From Gaiellales bacterium (GTDB lineage: Bacteria; Actinomycetota; Thermoleophilia; Gaiellales; JAICJC01): a stretch of 64,000 nucleotides of DNA. The DNA lies in assembly GCA_036403155.1 (NCBI GenBank), contig DASWRM010000073.1, positions 1 through 64,000 on the forward strand, given 5' to 3'. Position 1 is the first letter of the stretch. Every line of letters begins with the position of its first letter. A model generated the notes under the pieces. The model ran no database searches and was not told the origin of the DNA. It saw only the letters and a list, made by a program, of their open reading frames with translations. This document shows, piece after piece, positions 54,170 to 62,061 of the stretch. Position numbers and translations under genes: made by a program.

Positions 54170-55668
54170 GCGAGCGCGCGGCCGAGACACCGGGCGCTCC
54201 GCGCGCCCGCATGATGCTCCAGCGGGCGCACTGGGCGGCGACCGCCTTCGCGGCGTACGACCGCGACCGCACCCGCCGCATCGTCGATGCGGTGGCCGAC
54301 GAGGCATACCGAAACGCGGAACGGTATGCCGAATGGGGCGTCCGCGAGACCGGCATGGGCGTGGTCGAGCACAAGCGCCGCAAGAACGAGGCCTGCTCGC
54401 ACGGCCTGGTCGACTGGTACGGCGGGCACGACTACGTGAGCGCACGGGTCGACGCCGAGCGCAAGATCGTCGAGCTGCCGCGCCCCGCCGGGGTGGTGCT
54501 CGCGCTGACGCCGTCGACGAACCCGATCGCGACGGTCTACTTCAAGGTGCTGCTCTCGCTGATGACGCGAAACGCGGTCGTGGTCAGCCCGCATCCGCTT
54601 GCGCGCGAGGTGTCGGTCGATGCCGTGCAGCACCTGGCTCGCGCGGCCGTGGCCGCGGGTGCGCCGGACGGCTGCATCCAGGTGGTGGAGGAGCCCACCA
54701 TTCCCCTGATCGAGGCGCTGATGAGCGACGCGACGACGGACGTGATCCTCGCCACCGGCGGGGTGGCCGTCGTGCGCGCGGCCTACCGTTCCGGGAACCC
54801 GGCGATCGGTGTCGGTCCGGGCAACGTCCCGGCGCTGGTCGACCGCACCGCGGACCCGGCGCAGGCGGCGCGGCACCTCGCCGAGTCCAAGGCGTTCGAC
54901 AACTCGATCCTGTGCACGAACGAGTCGTGTGCGATCGTCGAGGAGCCCGTCTACGACGCGTTCGTCCGCGAGCTCGGCCGGCACCACGCGCACGTGCTCG
55001 ACGAGGAGGGCGCCGCCGCCGTGCGCGACGCGCTGTACCCGGACGGGCGCATGCGCGTCGACCTGGTCGGGAAGGATGCGACCGTGCTTGCGGCCGAGGC
55101 GGGCGTACGCGTCCCGCCGACGACGAGGGTGCTGGTCGCGCCGTTCGGTCTGGTCGTCCCCGAGGAGCCGCTCGCCCGCGAGAAGCTGTTCCCGCTGCTC
55201 GGGCTCGTGAAGGTGCCGGACGCCGGCCGGGGCATCGCGGCCGCGCTGGCCATGCTGCGGATCGGCGGCGCAGGCCACTCCGCCGTCATCCACTCGACCG
55301 ACGCGCGCACGATCATGGCCTACGGCGCCGCTGTCCGCGTCCTCCGCGTCGCCGTGAACGTCGGCGGCAGCACGGGGTCGGCGGGCCTGGACACCAACCT
55401 GGCGCCGACGATGACGATCGGCACGGGGTTCTACGGGCGGTCGTCGCTCGGCGAGAACCTGGAGCCCCGGCACCTCGTCAACTTCACGCGGATCGCGTAC
55501 GCGAGCGACCCGGCGGAGGCGTTCGGCGACTTCGCCGGTCTCGAGCCGTGGAGCGCCGCGCCCGAGCCGGCGGTGGCTGCGCCGGTGCCCTCGTTCGAGG
55601 CCGGGCTGGCGCGCGAGGAGATCCGCCGCGTCGTCCTCCAGGAGCTGCGGGAGCTGGTGCGACGCTGA
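54166..55668 (+). CDS. Acylating aldehyde dehydrogenase with C-terminal BMC targeting helix
   Basis: 500 residues, PduP/EutE-type CoA-acylating aldehyde dehydrogenase. PRPAGVVLALTPSTNPIATV cofactor region, ILATGG, and catalytic Cys250 in NSILCTNES. After residue about 460 comes a Pro/Ala linker and a terminal amphipathic helix (residues about 480-500, GLAREEIRRVVLQEL...), the plan of encapsulation peptides. It should convert propionaldehyde, or another C3 aldehyde, to acyl-CoA inside the shell. Overlaps the PLP-enzyme stop by 4 nt and the BMC-T start by 1 nt. Confidence 0.92.
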   Translation: MSERAAETPGAPRARMMLQRAHWAATAFAAYDRDRTRRIVDAVADEAYRNAERYAEWGVRETGMGVVEHKRRKNEACSHGLVDWYGGHDYVSARVDAERKIVELPRPAGVVLALTPSTNPIATVYFKVLLSLMTRNAVVVSPHPLAREVSVDAVQHLARAAVAAGAPDGCIQVVEEPTIPLIEALMSDATTDVILATGGVAVVRAAYRSGNPAIGVGPGNVPALVDRTADPAQAARHLAESKAFDNSILCTNESCAIVEEPVYDAFVRELGRHHAHVLDEEGAAAVRDALYPDGRMRVDLVGKDATVLAAEAGVRVPPTTRVLVAPFGLVVPEEPLAREKLFPLLGLVKVPDAGRGIAAALAMLRIGGAGHSAVIHSTDARTIMAYGAAVRVLRVAVNVGGSTGSAGLDTNLAPTMTIGTGFYGRSSLGENLEPRHLVNFTRIAYASDPAEAFGDFAGLEPWSAAPEPAVAAPVPSFEAGLAREEIRRVVLQELRELVRR

Positions 55669-56273
55669 TGGCAGAGCTGCGCTCGTTCATCTTCATCGAC
55701 CAGATGCAGCCGCAGACCATGTGCTATCTCGGCTCCTGGATCCGCGGCCGCCTGCCGCGTACCGGCGTCGCCGCGCAGATCATCGAGATCGCGCCCGGTC
55801 TCGACATTGAGCCGCTCACCGACGTCGCGCTCAAGTCGACCGAGGTGCAGGCCGGCATCCTCATCGTCGAGCGCCAGTTCGGCTACCTCGAGATCCACTC
55901 CCGCTCGACGGCGGCCGTGCAGGCAGCGAGCGAGGCGGTGCTGACGGCGCTCGGCGCGACGCCCGACGACGCCACGAAGCCGCAGATCCTGGCGTCGGAG
56001 CTGATCACGCGCATCGACCACCAGCACGCGTTCCTGATCAACCGGAACAAGCTCGGCTCCATGGCGCTGCCGGGCGAGTCGCTGTTCGTGCTGGAGATGC
56101 AGCCGGCCTCGTATGCGATATTGGCAACGAACGAGGCCGAGAAGGCCGCGCGGATCAAGGTGGTCGACTACCGGATGATCGGGGCGACCGGGCGGGTGTA
56201 TCTGGCCGGGCTCGAGGCCGACGTCCGCACCGCCGGGGACGCTGCGGTCGCCGCGCTGGGAGGTGTCGCATGA
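55668..56273 (+). CDS. BMC-T tandem-domain shell protein 1
   Basis: 201 residues, two BMC-fold halves (about 5-105 and 125-200) forming pseudohexameric trimers. First half: FIFIDQMQPQTMCYLG, LTDVALKSTEVQAGILIVERQFG; second: SMALPGESLFVLEMQPASYA, VVDYRMIGATGRVYLAG. Motif order and an insertion in the first half resemble RMM-type BMC-T proteins. It is a paralogue of the second BMC-T at 57497 (shared ERQFG, SM-LPGE and MIGA-GR). ATG at 55668 overlaps the dehydrogenase stop (TGATG). Forms large shell tiles and possibly the gated pore for cofactors. Confidence 0.88.
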   Translation: MAELRSFIFIDQMQPQTMCYLGSWIRGRLPRTGVAAQIIEIAPGLDIEPLTDVALKSTEVQAGILIVERQFGYLEIHSRSTAAVQAASEAVLTALGATPDDATKPQILASELITRIDHQHAFLINRNKLGSMALPGESLFVLEMQPASYAILATNEAEKAARIKVVDYRMIGATGRVYLAGLEADVRTAGDAAVAALGGVA

Positions 56274-56941
56274 CCGGCGGCGAGGAGAACCTGCTGCGCA
56301 ACGTGACGCGGGAGATGCTGGCCGAGGTGCTGCCCGGGCTGCTCGAGGAAGCCCTCGCCGGCCCGCGCGAGCCGAACGGCAACGGCCACACGACGTGGCA
56401 CACGACGACGCCGGCGGGCGGAGCGACGGACGTGTCGCAGGCGGTGCCCCACGACCCGCCGGGCGACCCCGTCGCGCAGGTGCCGGCGCCGCCGATCGCG
56501 GCGGTGCACCGGCCGCCCGGCTGGCAGGCCCAGGCGCCCGGTGAAAAAAAACTGCCTGGCACCTTTTTTTCACCCTCGCCTTCGGCCACACCTGCCTCAG
56601 CGCCCGACGGCGCCGATGTCGAGCAGGTCACCATCCGCTCGGATGCTGACCTCGACGCGTTCGTCCGGCAGCTCTCGCGGCGGCTCGAGAACCCGAAGGA
56701 TCGCATGGACATCATCTCCGGCCGCCTGCGCTTCTCGCTCGCGGGCGGGGGAGCGTCGCAGGCGCCGGGCGCGGGCCCGGTCATGCGCATCGAGAAGGGC
56801 GCGGTCACCGAGCGCCACGTCCGCGAGGCGGCCGAGAAGGGTGCGCGCCTGGTGCTGGCTCCCCGCGCGGTGCTCACGCCCATGGCCCGCGACCGTGCGC
56901 GAAGCCTGGGAGTCGAGATCGAGAAGGAGCGGCGATGCTGA
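56270..56941 (+). CDS. BMC-locus linker-rich protein with helical N terminus (function unknown)
   Basis: 223 residues in three parts. Residues 5-30 form an amphipathic helix (NLLRNVTREMLAEVLPGLLEE) like an encapsulation peptide. Residues 31-115 are a Pro/Ala/Thr-rich disordered linker. The C terminus (about 117-223) is folded: LDAFVRQLSRRLENPKDRMDI, then RIEKGAVTERHVREAAEKG and LVLAPRAVLTPMARDRARSLG, a module seen on several BMC-associated proteins. Residues 91-102 (GEKKLPGTFFSP) are encoded by an in-frame REP-like palindrome. Possible scaffold that bundles enzymes on the shell; not an enzyme by any motif I can see. Confidence 0.7.
   Translation: MTGGEENLLRNVTREMLAEVLPGLLEEALAGPREPNGNGHTTWHTTTPAGGATDVSQAVPHDPPGDPVAQVPAPPIAAVHRPPGWQAQAPGEKKLPGTFFSPSPSATPASAPDGADVEQVTIRSDADLDAFVRQLSRRLENPKDRMDIISGRLRFSLAGGGASQAPGAGPVMRIEKGAVTERHVREAAEKGARLVLAPRAVLTPMARDRARSLGVEIEKERRC
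56540..56574. repeat. In-frame REP-like palindrome inside BMC-locus gene
   Basis: 35-bp inverted repeat: GGTGAAAAAAAACTGCC, T, GGCACCTTTTTTTCACC, with two mismatched pairs. It starts exactly at codon 91 of the linker protein and together with one more base spans 12 codons. Same design as the intergenic palindrome at 34901-34933. Its A and T runs stand out from the GC-rich gene. Confidence 0.85.
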
Positions 56942-57195
56942 GAGCCACCGTGACGGGCTCAGTCTGGGCGACGAAGCGGATCGACAACGTCCCCCACGGG
57001 GCCTTTCTCGAAGTCGAGGTCGAGGGCGGTGCCAGGATGGTCGCCTTCGACGTGCTCGGCAGCGGCGTCGGCGAGCGGGTGCTCGTCGCCAGCGGATCGG
57101 TCGCATCGGGCTGGTTCCAGGACCATCCCCCGATCGACGCGCTGATCATCGGCTCGATCGACGAGCAGCGAACCACCGCGCCGTCCGGCGCATGA
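56935..57195 (+). CDS. BMC-P pentameric vertex protein (EutN/CcmL family)
   Basis: 86 residues, OB-like BMC-P fold. [22 protein letters not shown] start, [22 protein letters not shown] and the pentamer-tip segment [13 protein letters not shown], all standard for EutN/CcmL. Caps the twelve vertices of the icosahedral shell. ATG at 56935 follows GAAGGAGC, and the start overlaps the stop of the linker gene by 7 nt. Only one BMC-P is present in the locus. Confidence 0.94.
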   Translation: MLRATVTGSVWATKRIDNVPHGAFLEVEVEGGARMVAFDVLGSGVGERVLVASGSVASGWFQDHPPIDALIIGSIDEQRTTAPSGA

Positions 57196-57208
57196 CAGGA
57201 GGATCGTT

Positions 57209-57496
57209 ATGGCAGACCACGCACTCGGCATGATCGAGACCAAGGGGTACGTGGCGGCCCTTGCCGCCGCAGACGCCATGGTGAAGGCGGCCAACGTCAG
57301 CATCGTCGGCCGCGAAGAGGTGGGCGACGGGCTCGTGTCGGTCGTCATCCAGGGCGACGTCGGCGCCGTGAAGGCGGCGACCGAGGCGGGCGCCGAGACG
57401 GCGTCGACGGTCGGCGAGATCGTCTCCGTCCACGTGATCCCGCGGCCCCATCCCGACCTCGACCGCCACTTCGTCCACCAGCACGCGAACGCATAG
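57209..57496 (+). CDS. BMC-H hexameric shell protein
   Basis: 95 residues, canonical single BMC domain. [26 protein letters not shown] is the shared first helix-strand, followed by [21 protein letters not shown] and the C-terminal [15 protein letters not shown]. The lysine in AADAMVKAA marks the hexamer edge. ATG at 57209 has a consensus AGGAGG 6 nt upstream, the best ribosome site of the locus, in keeping with the need for many copies. The only BMC-H in this locus. Confidence 0.96.
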   Translation: MADHALGMIETKGYVAALAAADAMVKAANVSIVGREEVGDGLVSVVIQGDVGAVKAATEAGAETASTVGEIVSVHVIPRPHPDLDRHFVHQHANA

Positions 57497-58147
57497 GTGA
57501 ACGCGGCACCGGACACCGCGGTCCAGCTGCGGGTCTACCTGCCGATCCCCCGCCTGGGGCGGCAGTTCGCGGCCTACCTGGGCACGCCCACCCGTGCGCG
57601 CGGCTACCCGCCGATCGAGGGCGACAACGCGCTGATCATCGAGGTCGCGCCGGCGCTCGCGATCGAGCGGATCACGGACCTGGCGTTGCGGTCGGTGCCC
57701 GAGGTCGAGCCGGGCATCCTCTACGTCGAGCGGCAGTTCGGCGTGCTCGAGGTGCACCACGCCGAGCAGGAGCTGGTCGACCGCGCCGGGCAGGCGATCC
57801 TCGACGGGATCGGCGCGACGCCCGCAGACGCGCTGCGACCGAATATCCTCTACGCCGACGTCATCGAGGACATCACCGATCAGCATGCCGTCATCATCAA
57901 CCGCAACCGCGACGCGTCCATGGTGCTCCCCGGCGAGACCCTGCTCGTCTACGAGGTCACGCCGGCCCTGTTCGCCGCCGTCGCGGCCAACGCCGCCGAG
58001 CGGGTGGCGCCGGAGGCGACGCTCGTGATCGTGTCGATGATCGGCGCCGCCGGCCGCATCTACATCAGCGGCGACCGCGACAGCGTTGTCCGGGCGGGCG
58101 ACGAGATCGCGCGCGTGCTGCAGTCCGTGGAGGGCCGTGAGCACTGA
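57497..58147 (+). CDS. BMC-T tandem-domain shell protein 2
   Basis: 216 residues, two BMC halves; shares ERQFG, SMVLPGE and MIGAAGR with the first BMC-T, implying an old duplication. N-terminal VYLPIPRLGRQFAAYLGTPTRARGYPP is longer than in BMC-T 1 and may line a pore. GTG start directly follows the BMC-H stop (TAGGTG). Its tail overlaps the kinase start by 11 nt. Two BMC-T types could form mixed or stacked tiles. Confidence 0.88.
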   Translation: MNAAPDTAVQLRVYLPIPRLGRQFAAYLGTPTRARGYPPIEGDNALIIEVAPALAIERITDLALRSVPEVEPGILYVERQFGVLEVHHAEQELVDRAGQAILDGIGATPADALRPNILYADVIEDITDQHAVIINRNRDASMVLPGETLLVYEVTPALFAAVAANAAERVAPEATLVIVSMIGAAGRIYISGDRDSVVRAGDEIARVLQSVEGREH

Positions 58148-59123
58148 CCAGGCGGCGATCGACGAGCTGGCGCGCGCGGCGCTCGAGCCGTACGGGCTCG
58201 ACCCCGGCTCGTCCGTCGACCTGATCAACGTCTCCGAGAACTGGACGTACCGGATCGACACGCCGGCCGGCGGGCGGTACGCGCTGCGGGTGCACCGGCC
58301 CGGATACCACACGGCCGACGAGATCGAGTCGGAGCTGCGATGGATCGACGCGCTCCGCGAGGACGGCGCGGTCGAGACGGCGCATGCGGTGCCGGGCGCC
58401 TCCGGTGCGCGCGTGTGCCAGGTGACAACGCCGTCGCTCGGCGAGCGGAACGTCGTGCTGTTCGAGTGGCTGACGGGGGAGATGCCGGACCCCGAGGGGC
58501 ACGACCTGCTGCCCGGATTCCGGACGCTCGGCGCGGTGTCGGCTCGGATGCACGCGCACGCCCGCGCGTGGACGCTGCCGGGAGCGTTCCGGCGGTTCTC
58601 GTGGGACTACGAGACGACGCTCGGCGCGGCCGGTCACTGGGGCCGCTGGCAGGACGGGCTCGGCATGGATGCCGGGGCGCGCGACGTGCTGGGGAGGCTG
58701 GATCGTGTGCTCCGCCGCCGGCTGGAGCGGTTCGGCACCGGCGCGGAGCGGTTCGGGCTCGTGCACGCCGACATCCGGCTCGCCAACCTGCTCGTGGACG
58801 GCGACCGGGTGCGCGTGATCGACTTCGACGACTGCGGCTTCTCGTGGTTCATGTACGACTTCGCGACCACCGTGTCGTTCATCGAGGACCACCCGCAGGT
58901 GCCCGAGCTGAAGCAGGCCTGGGTGGAGGGATACCGGTCGGTGGCGCCGCTGTCGGGGGAGGACGAGTCGGAGCTGGACACGTTCGTCATGCTGCGCCGG
59001 CTGCTGCTGGTGGCATGGATCGGCTCGCACCACGAGTTCGCGACCGAGGCGGCCGAGCTGGGCGCCGGGTTCACCGAGGGCTCCTGCCACCTGGCGGAGC
59101 GCTACCTGTCCACCCATTCCTAG
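58137..59123 (+). CDS. APH-fold kinase, probable (S)-1-amino-2-propanol kinase
   Basis: 328 residues, aminoglycoside-phosphotransferase fold. Nucleotide lobe [17 protein letters not shown] and [10 protein letters not shown]; Brenner motif His210-Ala-Asp212 in [11 protein letters not shown] with Asn217, and metal Asp229 in VIDFDDCG. The mycobacterial aminoacetone compartment encodes a kinase of this fold shown to phosphorylate 1-amino-2-propanol; same position here. GTG at 58137 overlaps BMC-T 2 by 11 nt. It makes the phosphate ester for the PLP enzyme. Substrate assignment by context. Confidence 0.87.
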   Translation: MSTDQAAIDELARAALEPYGLDPGSSVDLINVSENWTYRIDTPAGGRYALRVHRPGYHTADEIESELRWIDALREDGAVETAHAVPGASGARVCQVTTPSLGERNVVLFEWLTGEMPDPEGHDLLPGFRTLGAVSARMHAHARAWTLPGAFRRFSWDYETTLGAAGHWGRWQDGLGMDAGARDVLGRLDRVLRRRLERFGTGAERFGLVHADIRLANLLVDGDRVRVIDFDDCGFSWFMYDFATTVSFIEDHPQVPELKQAWVEGYRSVAPLSGEDESELDTFVMLRRLLLVAWIGSHHEFATEAAELGAGFTEGSCHLAERYLSTHS

Positions 59124-59136
59124 GAGGAGCTGCTTG

Positions 59137-59916
59137 ATGTTCACGCCGGTCGAGGGGCGCACGGTGATCGTCACGGGAGGCACCAAGGGCATCGGCAAGG
59201 GGATCGCGACGTCGTTCCTGAAGGCGGGGGCGAACGTCGTCGTGACGGGGCGCGACGCGGCGGCCGGCGAGGCGGCGACGCGGGAGCTGAGCGGGCTCGG
59301 CGGGCAGGTGTCCTACGTGCAGGGCGACGTGGCCAGGGCGGCGGACTGCGAGCGGGTCGCGGCGGAGGCGGTCGAGCGGCACGGCGGGATCGACGTGCTG
59401 TGCGCGAACGCCGGCATCTTCCCCGACTCGAAGCTGATGGACATGACCGAGGACGAGATCGACCGGATCTTCGCCACCAACGTGAAGGGCACGATGCTGA
59501 GCGTGAAGGCGTGCGTGCCTGCGCTCGAGCGCAGCGGCCATGGGCGGGTGATCGTGACCAGCTCGATCACCGGGCCGTTCACGGGGTTCCCGGGCTGGTC
59601 GCACTACGGCGCGACGAAGGCGGCGCAGCTCGGCTTCATCCGCACGGCGTGCATCGAGCTGGCGAAGCGAAGGATCACGATCAACGCTGTCCTGCCTGGC
59701 AACGTCATCTCGGAAGGGCTCGACGAGCTGGGGGAGGACTACCGCAAGCAGATGGAATCCTCGATCCCGCTGGGCAGGCTCGGGGACGTGTCCGAGATCG
59801 GCGCGACGGCGCTGTTCCTGGCGACGGACGAAGCCGGGTACATCACCGGGCAGACGATCGTCGTCGACGGCGGGCAGACGGTGCCGGAGTCGCTGATGGC
59901 CCTGCAGGCGGTGTAG
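59137..59916 (+). CDS. SDR-family dehydrogenase, probable amino-propanol/aminoacetone oxidoreductase
   Basis: 259 residues. TGGTKGIG cofactor motif at 13-20, NAG at 91-93, catalytic Ser142/143, Tyr157 and Lys161 in [11 protein letters not shown] after strand 2 hints at NADP. In the RMM/AUM scheme an SDR interconverts aminoacetone and 1-amino-2-propanol. ATG at 59137 lies 9 nt after AGGAGG; a TTG one codon earlier is less likely. C-terminal [17 protein letters not shown]. Overlaps the regulator gene by 1 nt. It lacks an obvious targeting extension. Confidence 0.88.
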   Translation: MFTPVEGRTVIVTGGTKGIGKGIATSFLKAGANVVVTGRDAAAGEAATRELSGLGGQVSYVQGDVARAADCERVAAEAVERHGGIDVLCANAGIFPDSKLMDMTEDEIDRIFATNVKGTMLSVKACVPALERSGHGRVIVTSSITGPFTGFPGWSHYGATKAAQLGFIRTACIELAKRRITINAVLPGNVISEGLDELGEDYRKQMESSIPLGRLGDVSEIGATALFLATDEAGYITGQTIVVDGGQTVPESLMALQAV

Positions 59917-60716
59917 TGGCGCGGCCGGGCGATCCGGTGCCCGGGGCGCCGGGTGGTCTGGCGCCGCTCGGGCCGGCGGCCGCGGCGCTGCGCGACCGGC
60001 TGGCGGCCGAGATCGCGGGCGGCGTGCAGACGGCGGGACAGCGCCTGGGCGCGGAGCGGGAGCTGGCGGAGCGGCTCGGGGTGAGCCGCTCGACGCTGCG
60101 GGCGGCGCTCGACGCGCTCGAGACCGAGGGCGCGGTGCACCGGGTGCGGGGCCGGTCGGGCGGCGTGTTCGTGGCGGAGCGGCGTGTCGAGCGCGACCTG
60201 ACGAGCCTGGCGGGCCTGCCGGCCTACCTGCGGCGGCAGGGGTTCCAGTCGAGCGCGCGGGTGCTGTCGACCGCGACGCTCGGAGCCGATGACGAGACGG
60301 CCGCGGCGCTCGGGCTCCAGGAGGGCGCGCTCGTGCTCGAGGTTGTGCGCGTGCGGCTGGCGGACGGCAAGCCGATCTCGCTCGAGCGGGCGCGGTTCCC
60401 GGCGCACCGGTTCCCCGGCCTGCTCGACCGCTCGCTGGGCGGGTCGATCTACGACATGCTCGAGGGCGAGTACGGGCTCAGCGCCGGCGAGGCCGAGGAG
60501 CGGGTCGAGGTCGTGGGCGCAACGGCGGCCGAGGCGCGCGTGCTCGAGCTGCGGCCCGGTGCGTCCCTGGTCGCGATCGGGCGGACGGCATGGGATGCCG
60601 AGGGCGAGGCGTTCGAGCACTCACGCGACCTGTTCCGGGCCGACCGCGTGCGGATCGTGGTGCGCGTGCGCGGGCGGACGCCGGCGGCGCTGGGATCGTC
60701 GGTCGAGGTGGTCTAG
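59916..60716 (+). CDS. GntR-family regulator (HutC/UTRA type) of the BMC locus
   Basis: 266 residues. N-terminal winged helix: LRDRLAAEIAGGVQTAGQRL, ERELAERLGVSRSTLRAALDALE, VHRVRGRSGGVFVAE. C-terminal UTRA-type ligand domain with QEGALVLEVVRVRLADGKPISLERARFP and FEHSRDLFRADRVRIVVRVRG. It probably senses a pathway amine or its phosphate and binds the inverted repeat upstream of the first gene. GTG overlaps the SDR stop (TAGTG), so it is co-transcribed and possibly autoregulated. Confidence 0.92.
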   Translation: MARPGDPVPGAPGGLAPLGPAAAALRDRLAAEIAGGVQTAGQRLGAERELAERLGVSRSTLRAALDALETEGAVHRVRGRSGGVFVAERRVERDLTSLAGLPAYLRRQGFQSSARVLSTATLGADDETAAALGLQEGALVLEVVRVRLADGKPISLERARFPAHRFPGLLDRSLGGSIYDMLEGEYGLSAGEAEERVEVVGATAAEARVLELRPGASLVAIGRTAWDAEGEAFEHSRDLFRADRVRIVVRVRGRTPAALGSSVEVV

Positions 60717-60849
60717 GAGCCCGGGCGCGTCGCGCGCCAGGCGGCCTGCGAGCGGGCAACGCAGCAGCCGCGGCCGACGCGGCAGAGGGCGCGGTCGGCG
60801 CGACGGAGGGCTCGGATCAGGCGCGGTAGCACAGATCGGCATGCTACAT

Positions 60850-61000
60850 CCGCCACCCACTCATTGGAGACCAAGTCGTTCGAATGGGTTGTGATGCGAT
60901 CGGCGCACGGCTGTGACGGCATTCGGGATGGTTGGGCGAGGCGGCCCGCCACCCCACCCCCCGGGTGACCAAGTCGATCGCGGGGGCTGCCCGCCGTTCG
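60850..61000 (+). repeat. Modular intergenic repeat, copy 3
   Basis: TTGGAGACCAAGTCGTTCG (60864-60882), GCACGGCTGTGACGGC, CGGGATGGTTGGGC (60924-60937), CCACCCCACCCCCC and GTGACCAAGTCGATCG (60965-60980). The core spacings (55 nt, then 43 nt) equal those of copy 1 (55, then 42). Lies between the GntR gene and the acetamidase gene. Confidence 0.75.
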
Positions 61001-61050
61001 GCACCGACTTGTTGCATCTCGCCCCACGTTCGTGATGGCTCGCGCCGTGG

Positions 61051-61056
61051 GATACT
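61051..61056 (+). promoter_or_regulatory. -10 box of acetamidase gene (leaderless layout)
   Basis: GATACT, 7 nt upstream of GTG 61064; weak TTCGTG 16 nt farther upstream. Confidence 0.45.
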
Positions 61057-61063
61057 CGCCGCC

Positions 61064-62008
61064 GTGGCGGAGCACGAGATCACCCGCGACATGCCGACGC
61101 ACCGGCGCTGGGACGAGACGATCGAGCCGGTGCTGCGTGTGCAGCCCGGCGACGTGATCGACGTCGAGACCGACGACTTCGCCGGCGGCCAGATCGTCCG
61201 CGACTCGACGTCCGAGGACCTGCTCGCGCTCGACTTCAACCAGATCTATCCGCTGGCCGGCCCGATTCACGTCGAGGGCGCGGAGCCGGGCGACGCGTTG
61301 GCGGTCGAGCTGCTCGAGTTCCAGCTGCCGGAGTGGGGGTGGGCGATGATCGGCCCCGGCTTCGGCCTGCTCCCGCCCGGTGAGCTCGACCAGCCGCACC
61401 TCAAGGTCTTCGACCTCACCGAGGGCGACACCACCACCTTCGCCCCGGGCGTCCGCATCCCCGTCGAGCCGTTCTGCGGCACGACCGGCGTCCCGCAGGC
61501 CGGCATGCGCGATGTGCCCGTCCCGCCGCCGCACCGCGGGGGCGGCAACATCGACCTGCGTCACCTGACCGCGGGCGCGACCCTCTACTTGCCCGTCGGC
61601 GTGCCGGGGGCGCTCCTGTCGATGGGCGATGCCCATGCCGCGCAGGGGGACGGCGAGGTCGCCGTGTCCGGCATCGAGTGCCAGATGCGCACGACCATCC
61701 GCGTGACCGTGGAAAAGGGCATGCGCCTCCGCTCGCCGGCGCTGCGCCGGCCGGCCGGATCGCTCACCCCGCGCGTCGACGCCGGCGGGTGGTTCGCCAC
61801 GACCGGCGTCGAGGCCGACCTGATGGAGGCGGCACGCGAGGCGGTGCGCGGGATGATCGACCATCTCGAGCAGCGCCGTGGCCTGTCGCGCCAGGACGCC
61901 TACATGCTGTGCTCGCTCGCCGGCGACCTCAAGATCACCGAGGTCGTCGACGCGCCGAACTGGATCGTCTGCTGCTTCATGCCGGACGCCGTCTTCACAG
62001 GGCAATGA
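61064..62008 (+). CDS. Acetamidase/formamidase family amidase
   Basis: 314 residues. LRVQPGDVIDVETDDFAGGQI, the conserved EPFCGTTGVPQAGM, LYLPVGVPGALLSMGDAHAAQGDGEV and DAYMLCSLAGDLKITEVVD define the FmdA/AmdA family, which hydrolyses formamide, acetamide or other short amides to acid and ammonia. GTG at 61064 fits the conserved N terminus and the GATACT box 7 nt before. It sits between the BMC regulator and the convergent permease, so it may release an amine or acid linked to the compartment pathway (inference). Confidence 0.92.
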   Translation: MAEHEITRDMPTHRRWDETIEPVLRVQPGDVIDVETDDFAGGQIVRDSTSEDLLALDFNQIYPLAGPIHVEGAEPGDALAVELLEFQLPEWGWAMIGPGFGLLPPGELDQPHLKVFDLTEGDTTTFAPGVRIPVEPFCGTTGVPQAGMRDVPVPPPHRGGGNIDLRHLTAGATLYLPVGVPGALLSMGDAHAAQGDGEVAVSGIECQMRTTIRVTVEKGMRLRSPALRRPAGSLTPRVDAGGWFATTGVEADLMEAAREAVRGMIDHLEQRRGLSRQDAYMLCSLAGDLKITEVVDAPNWIVCCFMPDAVFTGQ

Positions 62009-62036
62009 GAAGGGGCGCCCCGCGGGGCGCCCCTTC
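62009..62036. terminator. GC hairpin between amidase and permease genes
   Basis: GAAGGGGCGCCCC-GC-GGGGCGCCCCTTC, perfect 13-bp arms (effective loop 4-6 nt), starting right after the amidase TGA and serving both convergent genes. Followed by GTCACG, no T-run. Confidence 0.75.
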
Positions 62037-62061
62037 GTCACGCTACGGATCCGGACGCGGC

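Larger units (their letters stand above)
60717..61063. other. 347-nt intergenic gap between GntR and acetamidase genes
   Basis: The first 130 nt are plain GC-rich sequence with no convincing gene. 60850-61000 is repeat copy 3. The last 60 nt carry the predicted promoter of the acetamidase gene. No terminator hairpin with T-run is visible after the GntR gene. Confidence 0.8.

Noticed and set aside
59690-59704. TGCCTGGCA-like core within the BMC-locus SDR gene as a third palindrome copy
   Set aside because: Only CTGCCTGGCAACG matches; no A/T runs or GTGA/TCAC arms. Chance occurrence within codons.
60713-60856. 47-residue Arg/Cys-rich minus-strand peptide whose TAG overlaps the GntR stop as CTAG
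   Set aside because: No ribosome site, composition like other antisense frames, and it runs into repeat copy 3. The CTAG overlap alone is not enough.
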